DNA from: Litoribacter populi
GTDB taxonomy: Bacteria; Bacteroidota; Bacteroidia; Cytophagales; Cyclobacteriaceae
DNA: 64,000 nucleotides
Reading direction: 5' to 3'
Assembly: GCF_007483685.1 (NCBI RefSeq)
Contig: NZ_VMKN01000001.1
Location: 828,599 to 892,598 of the forward strand
Within the stretch, counting starts at the first letter, position 1, and every line of letters starts with the position of its first letter. Made by a program: the position numbers and the translations under genes. The notes beneath the pieces were generated by a model. That model saw only the letters and a program-made list of their open reading frames with translations. It did not search any database and was not told the DNA's origin. This document shows, piece after piece, positions 45,244-53,719 of this stretch.

Positions 45244-45534
45244 ATGACACACATAGCCATTCCTATACCCACTGCTCCTGGTAAGCAGGACATTCAGGTG
45301 GAAGTGACCATCAACAATGAGAAACAAACACTCCATTATCGGGTGGAATTGTTTTACTGGGACGACTGCAGCAATCCTCAGGGACATAGGGCTGACTGTT
45401 TGAGTGAAATGCTCGCCAAACACGACCCTAACTGGACAGTGTATTTTATTGGGGCTCCTACGGATAAGTTTGTGCCCATCACCTTTGTAGAGAAGGGGGC
45501 TAGGTTCAAATCTTTACCAGTTTCGGAGAAATAG
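45244..45534 (+). CDS. Small hypothetical protein
   Basis: A 96-residue protein with no signal and no recognised family. It begins MTHIAIPIPTAPGKQDIQVE, has a predicted beta-hairpin (VEVTINNEKQTLHYRVELF), then a Cys-containing stretch WDDCSNPQGHRADCLSEML and a final VYFIGAPTDKFVPITFVEKG. The start is supported by the codon pattern, and the stop lies inside the left arm of a strong terminator, showing a real 3' end. It follows the S41 gene by 46 bp but need not be part of that operon. Confidence 0.6.
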   Translation: MTHIAIPIPTAPGKQDIQVEVTINNEKQTLHYRVELFYWDDCSNPQGHRADCLSEMLAKHDPNWTVYFIGAPTDKFVPITFVEKGARFKSLPVSEK

Positions 45535-45573
45535 GGAAATATGCCTGGGGCGAAATATTTCCCTATTTCCTTT
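45528..45573 (+). terminator. Terminator built from the GAAATAGGGAAATAT inverted repeat
   Basis: A perfect 15-bp stem, GAAATAGGGAAATAT (45528-45542) with ATATTTCCCTATTTC (45555-45569), followed by CTTTTCT. The left arm overlaps the stop codon of the small hypothetical gene. The same GAAATAGGGAAA sequence recurs at 63038 and 63141. Confidence 0.8.
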
Positions 45574-45665
45574 TCTACTATTTCAATTTATATTTCTCCT
45601 GATCATAAGGCTTACTGTTGCCGTGCAATCCAGGAAAGGGGGGTAGTTTTTTTCAAGTGTATGAT

Positions 45666-46286
45666 CTATTTTCTAAATTTTATAGTGCAGCCGACGGCTT
45701 TTGTATTGTTTACTGCCACCTGTCTGTTGTTTAGGATATCATCCATGGCTTTTTCCACGTATTTATCATTGGCTTTATCTGCTTCACGGAAGTTGTTGTC
45801 AATTGCACCAATGTATTTGACCACGAAGTCATTGCCTTCCCTTTCCAGCAGGTAAACTTCGGGGGTTTTGGTGGCTCCATAGGCAAGGGTGATTTCTTGG
45901 CTTTCATCATAGATATAGGCAAAAGGGAATTTCTTGCCTTTGGACCTTTCCTGCATTTTTTCAAAACTGTCACCTGGAGACTGGGTTTTGTCATTGGCAT
46001 TGATGGCAATTACAGGATAACCTTGTGGGGCATATTTGTTGTGAAGTTCTATCATCCTGTCCTCGTAGGCTACTACATAGGGGCAGGTATTGCAAGAAAA
46101 TATGACTAAAAATCCTTTGGCATCTTCATGCGAACTCAAAGAGACCATTTTGCCGTCGACACTTTTTAAATTAAAGTCTCGGGCTTTGTCCCCAACTTTA
46201 TAACCATCCTTGTTCTGGGCATTTACAAAGGTGATCATAAGGAGAAACATTCCTAATAGCGAGTATACGGTTCTAAAATTTTTCAT
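45666..46286 (-). CDS. Exported thioredoxin-like protein (redoxin fold)
   Basis: Periplasmic thioredoxin-fold protein of 206 residues. The signal peptide ends ITFVNAQ. A redoxin domain has GDKARDFNLKSVDGKMVSL, then FSCNTCPYVVAYEDRM with an intact CxxC (CNTC), YPVIAINANDKTQ, and cis-Pro region ATKTPEVYLLE. The family resembles AhpC/TSA-like thioredoxins often described in Bacteroidota as thioredoxin family protein. A C-terminal VGCTIKFRK carries a third Cys. It starts 28 bp after the permease gene at 46315 on the same strand and is probably co-transcribed with it, which would put it in the same regulon. Confidence 0.88.
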   Translation of the reverse strand: MKNFRTVYSLLGMFLLMITFVNAQNKDGYKVGDKARDFNLKSVDGKMVSLSSHEDAKGFLVIFSCNTCPYVVAYEDRMIELHNKYAPQGYPVIAINANDKTQSPGDSFEKMQERSKGKKFPFAYIYDESQEITLAYGATKTPEVYLLEREGNDFVVKYIGAIDNNFREADKANDKYVEKAMDDILNNRQVAVNNTKAVGCTIKFRK

Positions 46287-46314
46287 GGGTTTATTGATTT
46301 AAAGTTTTTCTTTC

Positions 46315-48675
46315 TTATTCACTTTTTAAATAGCGTATCGGGTTACTGAACGTAGCTTTAATAGTTTGGAAACTAATGGTCATCACTGTGATTAGCAGCG
46401 CAATGATTCCAGCCATCAGAAAAACCCAAGGTTCGATCTGGATTCGGTACTGGAAATCCTGCAGCCATTGGCCCATCACAAAGTAGGATAGAATTGCTCC
46501 GATGATAAAGGCAATGCTTACCAATGATATAAACTCCAGGGAAAGCTTCATAAGGATATTTCCCGGTGTGGCTCCCAAAACCTTCCTGATGCTGATTTCT
46601 TTCTGCCTTTGCTCCGCAGTGTAGGCGGATAGGCCAAATAAGCCCAAACAAGCTATGACAATTGCAAGTATGGCAAAGTGCAGGAACATGGCCGCAAAAG
46701 CCTGGTCGTTTCGATATAGATTGGCAAATTCTGCGTCAAGAAAGTTAAATTCAAAAGGAATCTCTGGGTTTACCGTTTTCCAAGTCGCTTCAATATTTTC
46801 CAAGGTTTGAGTAAGGTTCTGCGCATCCACCTTTATGGCCATTTGGCTGTTCTGGGGACTGTAAAACATCAATAAAGGCTCCACTTTATGGCGGATGGTA
46901 GCAAAATGAAAATCTTTGACGACCCCGACCACGGTCAGGGGTTCCGGGCCAGCTTCGAGCTTCATTCCAATAGGGTCATCCCAACCGAACAGTTTCACCA
47001 TTTCCTCATTGATAATCACAGATAAGGAGTCTGAGTATGTCGGTGAAAAGTTACGACCTTCTTTTATAGTCATACCCATGGTGGGAATGAACGACTCATC
47101 AATGCTCATCTCGCTAACGATATAGGCAGACTCGTCCTCTGTAGAGCCTTGAGGCAAGACCCCTCCCCGAGGAAGCTGTTGCCCTATTTGGGCGGAAGAA
47201 GTACCAATTGAATTGATGTTAGGATCCCGTGAAAGCTCATTTTTCAGGAACTCACTGTTGCTGGTATTTTGGGAAAGGGTAATGATCTGGTCCCTGTTAT
47301 AACCCAGATCTGTGGTAAAGATGAAATCCATCTGCTGGTAAACTATGGCCGTCCCCACTATCAGGGCTATACTAATGGTGAACTGGACTACCACCAGAGA
47401 TTTTCGAAGTGATTTGCCGCTTTCGGAATTTTTGAAGGCCCCTTTCAGCACGGAAAGCGGATTAAAGGACGAAAGCACAAAGGCGGGATACAGGCCAGAA
47501 ATTATTCCCACAGCAAGGATGAGTCCCCCAATGACCAACAGATTCTGTAATTCGAAAAGCCCTTCTATTCCCGCACCTCTTTGGTATAAATCATTGAAAA
47601 CCGGTAGGAGGGTCAGAACAAAAACATAGGCGATGACTGCTGAAAGTAATACCACTAGAATGGACTCAGAAAGGTGTTGCCAGATCAAGTGGGTACGGTA
47701 GGCACCCACAACTTTTCTTATCCCCACTTCCTTGGCCCGGGAAGTGGATTTAGCAGTGACCAGGTTGGCAAAATTAATTATGGCTAAAAACAATATCAGT
47801 ACCGCTACTATCGATAGTGCTACCACGTTTTGCATGTCAGATTTGTTGAAGTTGCTTTCAAAAAGAATTTCCTTTGAACCCAAATGAACATCTTCTAACG
47901 CCTGCAACGTGGGGACGAAGAATTCCACGGCCTCATTTTTTCGTGCTATGCCTTGGATCTTGGCATCTACTTCATCCTTGTCTATGTTCCTGTCAAATTT
48001 CAGATAGGTAAAAGTATTGAGCCCTCCCCACTGTAGGAGGGATTGCAGATAGTTCTCTTCATCCTGGCCAGGAACCAAAGATCTGAGCAGGTCAAATTGA
48101 ATATGGGAGTTGGCCGGTGGATCAGCCAGCAGTGCCACTACATAAAGCTCAAGAGTTTGGTTGATCTTTATGGATTTACCAATGGGGCTTTCTTCTCCAA
48201 AAATCCTTTTCGATAGGGTTTCGGTAATGGCAATCGTGTTTGGCTCGTCCAATATCCCTTCTTTTTTCCCCTCCAAAACCGGGAAGTTGAACACTTCAAA
48301 AAAGGAAGACTCAGTCCTAAAGCAACCGTCACATCTTAAAAGTTTATCCCCATAATTGATGTTAAGCCGTCCTTGAGGCCTTAACCTTACCGAGTTTGTA
48401 ACCTCGGGAAGTTCGGCTTCCATGGCTGGTCCCAATGGGCCAGGGGTCACCCCCACAAGCTTACTGCTCACCCCTTCGGCCATGTCCAAAGTAAGGACAC
48501 GATAGATCCTGGAAGAATCTTGATGAAACCTGTCAAAGGAAAGGTCCTCCTGTATATATAAACCTATTATAAATGTGGCAGCCAGGCCCAGGGCAAGTCC
48601 AAGAATTTTGATGAGTGAAAACCACTTCTCCTTCACAAGGTTTCGGAGCCCTATTAGAAAATAGCTTTTTAACAT
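46315..48675 (-). CDS. FtsX-type ABC transporter permease (MacB-like)
   Basis: Inner-membrane permease of 786 residues with duplicated MacB_PCD/FtsX halves: TM1 (KILGLALGLAATFIIGLYI), periplasmic domain, three TMs around LFLAIINFANLVTAKSTSRA and GIRKVVGA, second TM1 (VVQFTISIALIVGTAIVY), second periplasmic domain, and a final three-TM block with AEQRQKEISIRKVLGAT. The RKVxGA coupling motifs contact an ATPase, but no ATPase gene is encoded in the window. The start MLKSYFLIGLRNL matches the other three permeases here. A sigma-54-like promoter with an upstream element lies in the 525-bp divergent gap before it. Confidence 0.93.
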   Translation of the reverse strand: MLKSYFLIGLRNLVKEKWFSLIKILGLALGLAATFIIGLYIQEDLSFDRFHQDSSRIYRVLTLDMAEGVSSKLVGVTPGPLGPAMEAELPEVTNSVRLRPQGRLNINYGDKLLRCDGCFRTESSFFEVFNFPVLEGKKEGILDEPNTIAITETLSKRIFGEESPIGKSIKINQTLELYVVALLADPPANSHIQFDLLRSLVPGQDEENYLQSLLQWGGLNTFTYLKFDRNIDKDEVDAKIQGIARKNEAVEFFVPTLQALEDVHLGSKEILFESNFNKSDMQNVVALSIVAVLILFLAIINFANLVTAKSTSRAKEVGIRKVVGAYRTHLIWQHLSESILVVLLSAVIAYVFVLTLLPVFNDLYQRGAGIEGLFELQNLLVIGGLILAVGIISGLYPAFVLSSFNPLSVLKGAFKNSESGKSLRKSLVVVQFTISIALIVGTAIVYQQMDFIFTTDLGYNRDQIITLSQNTSNSEFLKNELSRDPNINSIGTSSAQIGQQLPRGGVLPQGSTEDESAYIVSEMSIDESFIPTMGMTIKEGRNFSPTYSDSLSVIINEEMVKLFGWDDPIGMKLEAGPEPLTVVGVVKDFHFATIRHKVEPLLMFYSPQNSQMAIKVDAQNLTQTLENIEATWKTVNPEIPFEFNFLDAEFANLYRNDQAFAAMFLHFAILAIVIACLGLFGLSAYTAEQRQKEISIRKVLGATPGNILMKLSLEFISLVSIAFIIGAILSYFVMGQWLQDFQYRIQIEPWVFLMAGIIALLITVMTISFQTIKATFSNPIRYLKSE

Positions 48676-48744
48676 AGGAAGAGAGTTTAGGGGTTAAAAA
48701 TATTTGCTTTCGCTTCAAATAGTTGTTGACATCTTTGACCAAAT

Positions 48745-48846
48745 GCCAATTTATATGCCATTGAAAAGTTGCTTTTGGGAGTAAAGAATGGCTGTTTGGG
48801 CTAGTGAAACAAATAATTACCGTACATTTTTGTTCGTGATCGGGCA
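48745..48846 (-). promoter_or_regulatory. Upstream element plus -24/-12-type promoter (set 2) for permease 46315-48675
   Basis: Reading on the - strand: upstream element TGCCCG-N4-CGAACA-AAAA-TGTACG (48846 to 48821), then 61 bp to TGGCATATAAATTGGC (48760 to 48745), with GG and G at the -24 and -12 positions. The predicted start is near 48735, giving a leader of about 60 nt. Confidence 0.68.
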
Positions 48847-48890
48847 AAAAGTAAATTTAAATACGGTTTTCAAAAGTGTGGTTTCAGATT

Positions 48891-48992
48891 AGTTCGCATA
48901 CGGTCAAAACTGTTCGTCTTTAGATTGGACCCAGTGGATGATGCCTTGATACGAGCACTCAGGAGCCATTTGAAATCGGTACTGGAATGGCG
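48891..48992 (+). promoter_or_regulatory. Upstream element plus -24/-12-type promoter (set 3) for the SDH-repeat/kinase operon
   Basis: Upstream element 48891-48916: AGTTCG-N4-CGGTCA-AAAC-TGTTCG. After 61 bp, CGGTACTGGAATGGCG (48977-48992) has GG-N10-GC, the best -12 match of the set. The predicted start is near 49002, leaving a ~200-nt leader before the ATG at 49201. It shares the 525-bp gap with the divergent set 2; apart from these two sets nothing else was recognised there. Confidence 0.65.
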
Positions 48993-49200
48993 GTAAAGAA
49001 GTTTAATTCGCCATGTGTCTTTGTGCAGGTACGGGAATAGATAGGGACAAAATTAACAAGAGGTTCGTTTTTCCGCTTTCGTTTAAATACAGCAAATATA
49101 CAGTTCATGTCTTTCAATAAACGGTTGAAGACAATCCATTTTTAATTGAACCGTATAAAATAGATTTTTGGAATATCATTTAAACATTATAATATCGGCT

Positions 49201-50625
49201 ATGAATCATTATATACACTTTAGAAAGTTACATTTAGGTTGGGTTTTATTACTGATGGCTTTGTTGGTGACCCCTATAGTGGAGGCTCAGACAGTAATAA
49301 CATCCAAGGGGACAAACCATCATATTATAGAAGAAAAAAGCCAAAGCCTAAAAGTGGAATATGAAGGGGAGATCAGTCTGGGGCCGGATGACCGATATAT
49401 TACCAGCATCTCTGATGGAGGCTATATAAGAATAGAGAAAACCACTTTCGGCAACAAGCGGGAATTGTTCATAAGCAGCCGAGGAAATGAATTGGATTAT
49501 GAGTACAAGGAGGGTGGCCGAAAAAAGCCCTTTGATCCTACCGGTAAGGCTTGGTTGGCGGATCTGTTGCCTGAACTGTTGCAGAGCACAACTATCGCTG
49601 CTGAGGCCCGGGTAGATAGAATCTACAGTTCTGGTGGGGCAAAGGGAGTCGTCAATGAGTTGCGGAATCTAAAAAGCGACCATGTAAAGGCAAAATATGC
49701 TACATTGCTAATGGGTAAAAATTTAAGGGATAGCGAGGTTCCGATGGTGATCGATGCGATAGGTGAAAACATCCGTTCCGACCATTTCCGCGCCGAAATA
49801 TTTAAGCAGCACCACCAAATGTTGCTTTCAAATCCAAGGAACCAGGGTGCTTTTCTCAAAGCAGTGGAAACCATTGGATCAGATCATTACAAGACTGAAT
49901 TGGTAAAGCTATTGGTTAAGAACCATTCTACTTCCGGTCAGCAACAACAGTTGCTACAACTTATAGGAACCATCCAAAGTGACCATTACCGTGCAGAGAT
50001 ACTGAATCAGGTTCCAAACGATTTTTCCGATAGGGAAATGGATTTCTTACTGGGGCAGTTGGTTCCTGAGATCAAATCTGACCATTACAAAAGTGAGGTG
50101 TTAGGTAGGATTATGAAAAGAGGGGATAAGCTAAATAGCAAAAACATTGACGCAATGATTCATGCTACGGGAGGAATCAATTCCGACCATTACCGCAACA
50201 ATACTCTAAAGGATTTGGTGAAGAGCCAGAGCCTTTCAGCCCAAAACTATGAGACTCTTTTCAGTACACTTGGCAGATATAACTCTGATCACTATAAATC
50301 AGAGTTTATGCAATTGATGGTCAAGGAAGGTAAGCACCTTCAGAATTATGGACAGTTTATCCAAGAGGCCTCCAAGGTTAAAAGTGATTTTCATAGGAGT
50401 GAAATTCTCCTTTCCCTTTTGGGTAAAGTAAAACTTTCGGAAGAGCAGCTGCTAACACTTATCAGTAGTGTAAGTAATATGAGCAGTGACCATTTCAAGG
50501 CAGAAGTTTTGAAAAAATCCTGTCAGGCAAATGGAGAACAAAAGGTGAAGGCCGCTATTCGTGAAGCGGCAAAATCAATAAAATCCACACATTTCTCCAA
50601 TGAGGTGCTAAGGTGTGCTAGCTAA
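49201..50625 (+). CDS. Exported protein with ~10 SDH(Y/F)-type tandem repeats
   Basis: Secreted protein of 474 residues that I cannot place in a named family. ATG at 49201 gives a signal peptide cleaved near ...PIVEAQ. Residues ~35-110 form a beta-rich domain (SLGPDDRYITSISDGGYIRI). From about residue 155 to the end there are roughly ten tandem units of about 33-40 residues, each carrying SDHYKxE or a close variant (SDHVKAK, SDHFRAE, SDHYKTE, SDHYRAE, SDHYKSE, SDHYRNN, SDHYKSE, SDFHRSE, SDHFKAE, STHFSNE) followed by an amphipathic helix pair, so an alpha-solenoid is likely. The kinase, pseudokinase and regulator genes follow at 32 bp and with overlaps, suggesting a sensor-linked periplasmic protein. 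Confidence 0.85.
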   Translation: MNHYIHFRKLHLGWVLLLMALLVTPIVEAQTVITSKGTNHHIIEEKSQSLKVEYEGEISLGPDDRYITSISDGGYIRIEKTTFGNKRELFISSRGNELDYEYKEGGRKKPFDPTGKAWLADLLPELLQSTTIAAEARVDRIYSSGGAKGVVNELRNLKSDHVKAKYATLLMGKNLRDSEVPMVIDAIGENIRSDHFRAEIFKQHHQMLLSNPRNQGAFLKAVETIGSDHYKTELVKLLVKNHSTSGQQQQLLQLIGTIQSDHYRAEILNQVPNDFSDREMDFLLGQLVPEIKSDHYKSEVLGRIMKRGDKLNSKNIDAMIHATGGINSDHYRNNTLKDLVKSQSLSAQNYETLFSTLGRYNSDHYKSEFMQLMVKEGKHLQNYGQFIQEASKVKSDFHRSEILLSLLGKVKLSEEQLLTLISSVSNMSSDHFKAEVLKKSCQANGEQKVKAAIREAAKSIKSTHFSNEVLRCAS

Positions 50626-50657
50626 ATAAAGTGATTTTTGAGCAATAATAATTTCCA

Positions 50658-51707
50658 ATGAAAATAATGATGGCTTTTGGGAGTATATTCTTCTGTTTTG
50701 CATGCCTATTCATTTACCTGCTGTATAGCGAGGGGGACCGGATGGCATCTGAACAATTGAGCTCCAGCCAGATTTGGATATTGGTGGTCAACCTCTTGGC
50801 AGTTAGTCTTCTTGTTATGGTGATTTACCACTTTATCATTGACCAATTTAAATGGAGGAAATTCCTTGGAATCAGGGCGGTACTCAACTTGGGAGTTTTG
50901 TGGGGAGCAAGTATTATTGGAGTTTATATGTTGGCCTTTCAGCTTTTGCAATGGGTTGCTACACCTGAAGTTTTTCCTGACTTTGAAATGGAGGCTTTTA
51001 TGTTGAAAGGAGCAATTGTAGGATTGATTTTCAGTGTGCTGATAACTTGGGGAGATTTTTCTTGGTACAATTATAACCGGTATGCCTCTGAAGCTTTCAC
51101 TGTGCTTCACAACAACCGAAAACAGAAGGAACTCCAATTCCAGACTCTTCGGTCACAGTTGACTCCCCATTTTCTTTTCAATTCCCTCAATACTGCCTCT
51201 AACCTCACCCACGTAGCACCAGAAAAGTCGGAGGAGTTTCTTAGGAAGTTGGCTGAGAACTTCACCTATCTCCTGGAAAATACCAGTGCTCCGACAAACA
51301 GCTTGGAAAGGGAGCTAGAAGTGGTGGATAATTATTTTCACCTGATGAAGGTCAGGTTCCAACAAGCTGTGATTTTGGAAAAAAATATTGACCCAGAATT
51401 TCTTACCAAACACCTACCGGCGCTTTCCTTGCAGCTTTTGGTTGAAAATGCCTTTAAGCATAATGTGGCCACTGAGGACTCCCCTGTAACCATCTCCATC
51501 AAAGCTGAAAAGAAATACATTGTAGTAGAAAACAATCTGACCTTCAGACCTTCCAAGGTAGACTCTAAAGGTATAGGGCTTAAAAATTTACAGGCTAGGT
51601 ATAACCATTTTTCCAATAAGCCTATCATCATATCCAGACCCAATAACCATTATCAGGTAAGGCTTCCATATATCAAAGAGCTTAAAAAGAAGAACGATGT
51701 ATCATAA
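50658..51707 (+). CDS. LytS-type sensor histidine kinase
   Basis: Histidine kinase of 349 residues with four transmembrane helices in the first ~135 residues. The His_kinase motif has His171 in RSQLTPHFLFNSLNTA. The ATPase domain has LSLQLLVENAFKHNV (N box) and SKGIGLKNLQARYNHF (G box), so it should be active. It is 32 bp downstream of the SDH-repeat gene and overlaps the next gene by 11 bp. It should phosphorylate the LytTR regulator encoded two genes on. Expression is predicted from the sigma-54-like promoter at 48977. Confidence 0.93.
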   Translation: MKIMMAFGSIFFCFACLFIYLLYSEGDRMASEQLSSSQIWILVVNLLAVSLLVMVIYHFIIDQFKWRKFLGIRAVLNLGVLWGASIIGVYMLAFQLLQWVATPEVFPDFEMEAFMLKGAIVGLIFSVLITWGDFSWYNYNRYASEAFTVLHNNRKQKELQFQTLRSQLTPHFLFNSLNTASNLTHVAPEKSEEFLRKLAENFTYLLENTSAPTNSLERELEVVDNYFHLMKVRFQQAVILEKNIDPEFLTKHLPALSLQLLVENAFKHNVATEDSPVTISIKAEKKYIVVENNLTFRPSKVDSKGIGLKNLQARYNHFSNKPIIISRPNNHYQVRLPYIKELKKKNDVS

Positions 51708-52800
51708 TCCTGCTACGAAACCATTTATCCGACTTTTACTGCCCATATTGGTGGGTGGTATGGTTTACCTGCTGGTTCTGTTAGCCTTCGATACCGTCAA
51801 TAGGGTGCTGGAGGATTTCTTTAACCAGGAATTGTTGGTGTGTATAGGTATGGCATATTTAGTGCTGGAAGGAAACCGCCTGTTAGCCTTAGCTTTCAGG
51901 AAGCATTTTTTGGATTCAGGAAAATTTTGGATTTGGAGTATAGTCCTCATTTTAGTGGGTATGGGCTTAACTGTCAGTCTTATCACTGGTCTACTATTTT
52001 TGTATTTCTGGCAGGTGGAGGGGATGTACAGTCTCGAAAGCTTTGGTACAGAATTGCGGGTTTTCAATGGGGTATTTCTCTTTGTAGCTTTCCTTTACCA
52101 TTCCTATTTTGTAGGGTTATTTTGGTTGCAACTCAAATTGGATCAGAAGATCGAATACGAAAATTATCAGAGCAGCCTCCTTGATCAAAATATTCACTTT
52201 TTCCATTATGTGTTGCATCCCGATTTTCTACTCCTAGGTTTTGAAAATATACTGCTCAAACTGAAAGAGGAAAAAAGAGAAGCTGCGGATGAGGGGATTT
52301 TGCTGCTTTCGGGGATTTATCAGTATTTCTTAAACCAGCGTCAGGAATTGTTATCTATCCAAAACGAGATTGCGGTGGTAAGGAAGATTGAAGATTTTCT
52401 CTGTCGCTATAGCCCTTACCATATACACTTAGACTTCTCTATCCAAAACGAAAGCTATTTGCTCATTCCTGGAACCTTGGTCCGGATAGTGGAATCCATC
52501 TCAAGCTCCCAGATTTCTTCCAAAGATACACCAGTGTCGATTTCTATTCAGCAACAATCCGGTAAGCTAATGTTAAGTTTTCAGCCTAATTTTTCTTTAA
52601 CCCGGAAGAGTAAGCTTTTTCACATGCTGGAACAGGTAGGACGTCAGCACGAATGGTTGGGCAACAACTTCCATTGGGAAAATGCCGGGAAATTTAGGAT
52701 TTACGTCCCAATCTGGAAAATGGAAGAAATGAAAGAACCAAAGCCCAATTTATCAAAACTCAATATTAATTTGGGGACTTATTCCGCCCAATCCCAATGA
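51697..52800 (+). CDS. Degenerate LytS-like membrane protein (predicted pseudokinase)
   Basis: A 367-residue membrane protein with the same plan as the preceding kinase: four transmembrane helices (~10-140), then a dimerisation/phosphotransfer-like helix. The phospho-acceptor His is replaced by Asp176 (YVLHPDFLLLGFENIL aligned with SQLTPHFLFNSLNTAS). The N-box motif VENAFKH is reduced to VESISSS, and no Gly-rich G box is seen before the C-terminal FRIYVPIW strand, so neither phosphorylation nor ATP binding is expected. It overlaps the kinase by 11 bp and the response regulator by 4 bp, giving a three-gene translationally coupled unit. It probably pairs with the active kinase or acts as a sensor or scaffold. 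Confidence 0.82.
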   Translation: MYHNPATKPFIRLLLPILVGGMVYLLVLLAFDTVNRVLEDFFNQELLVCIGMAYLVLEGNRLLALAFRKHFLDSGKFWIWSIVLILVGMGLTVSLITGLLFLYFWQVEGMYSLESFGTELRVFNGVFLFVAFLYHSYFVGLFWLQLKLDQKIEYENYQSSLLDQNIHFFHYVLHPDFLLLGFENILLKLKEEKREAADEGILLLSGIYQYFLNQRQELLSIQNEIAVVRKIEDFLCRYSPYHIHLDFSIQNESYLLIPGTLVRIVESISSSQISSKDTPVSISIQQQSGKLMLSFQPNFSLTRKSKLFHMLEQVGRQHEWLGNNFHWENAGKFRIYVPIWKMEEMKEPKPNLSKLNINLGTYSAQSQ

Positions 52801-53576
52801 ATGCTACCATGAAAGTTATTATAGTAGAAGACGAGAAACCCGCATTGGAAAGGTTAACTTTTTTCCTGAACCGGTATGACGAGCAAATTGAGATTTTGGG
52901 CACGGCCCAAAACATAGCCGAATCAGTGGTCCTCTTCGAAAGATGTGGGCAAGAGGCGGACCTTTTACTAATGGACATACAATTGGCGGATGGTTTATCT
53001 TTCCATGCCTTGGATCAAGTCTCTCTCCAAAAACCGGTGATTTTCATTACTGCTTTCAATCAGTACGCGTTAGAGGCATTTAAAGCCAACGGGATTGATT
53101 ATTTGTTGAAGCCTTTCACATTTGAAGATTTTGCGGCAAGCTTGGACAAGCTAAAGCAGCTTAGTGGAACCTATCAAAAGCTTTCCCAGGTACAGCAGGT
53201 TTTTAAGCAACTCAGTAAACCTCAATATAAGGAGCGTTTTATGATCAAAATAGGGGACCATATCCATTCCGTGCCCACTGATCAGATCCGGTTGTTCTAT
53301 GCAGAAGGCCGCAATACTTATCTGGTGAGGGAAGATGGGAGGCGGCTCATTACAGACTACAAATTGGAATCCCTGGAAGAAATCCTGCCCCCTGATAGCT
53401 TCTTTAGAGTCAATCGGAGTTATATCATCAATTTGACAGGGATCAAAGATGTTCTTATTTACTCTAATAGTCGATTGAAGATAAATATCAATTTTCCGTT
53501 TGAGGAAGAGCTCATCGTCAGCAGGGAAAAAGTCAATCGCTTTAAAGAATGGTTTGGAGGGGAGAGGATGGCATAA
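52797..53576 (+). CDS. LytTR-family response regulator
   Basis: Response regulator of 259 residues (or 255 from the ATG at 52809; both are preceded by overlap with the pseudokinase stop). Receiver: VIIVEDEKPALERL with the acidic pair, Asp60 in LLMDIQLADG (numbered from 52797), Thr in IFITAFNQYAL and Lys in LLKPFTFEDF. LytTR DNA-binding domain over about 150-255: IHSVPTDQIRLFYAEGRNTY (part), FFRVNRSYIINLTGIKDV, and LKININFPFEEELIVSREKV (shown to its limit). It ends 7 bp before the upstream element of the next permease gene. Cognate regulator of the kinase/pseudokinase pair. Confidence 0.94.
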   Translation: MNATMKVIIVEDEKPALERLTFFLNRYDEQIEILGTAQNIAESVVLFERCGQEADLLLMDIQLADGLSFHALDQVSLQKPVIFITAFNQYALEAFKANGIDYLLKPFTFEDFAASLDKLKQLSGTYQKLSQVQQVFKQLSKPQYKERFMIKIGDHIHSVPTDQIRLFYAEGRNTYLVREDGRRLITDYKLESLEEILPPDSFFRVNRSYIINLTGIKDVLIYSNSRLKININFPFEEELIVSREKVNRFKEWFGGERMA

Positions 53577-53583
53577 ATAATTT

Positions 53584-53684
53584 TGCCCGTACCCGAACAA
53601 AACTGTTCGAAATTCCTGCTTGTCTTTTGCCAAAAGGACTTTTATAGATGTTAGGACAGGGTTAATCTCGGCATTAATCTGGAA
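53584..53684 (+). promoter_or_regulatory. Upstream element plus -24/-12-type promoter (set 4) for permease 53720
   Basis: Upstream element 53584-53609: TGCCCG-N4-CGAACA-AAAC-TGTTCG, containing a perfect CGAACA/TGTTCG dyad. After 60 bp, CGGCATTAATCTGGAA (53669-53684) supplies GG-N10-G. A second GG-N10-G sequence (TGGTATCCCAAATGAA) starts at 53693. The predicted start from the first is near 53694, about 26 nt before the ATG. Confidence 0.65.
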
Positions 53685-53719
53685 TAGCTTTTTGGTATCC
53701 CAAATGAATCATTTACTCC

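Noticed and set aside
49660-50600. Regularly spaced similar DNA units that could suggest a CRISPR array
   Set aside because: They encode the SDH-repeat protein in frame, with diverged DNA between units and a period of ~100-120 bp.
53693-53708. TGGTATCCCAAATGAA as the -24/-12 element of the 53720 permease
   Set aside because: It has GG-N10-G but lies 84 bp from the upstream element; the element at 53669 keeps the 60-bp spacing shared by the other five sets, so it is preferred, although both could be used.
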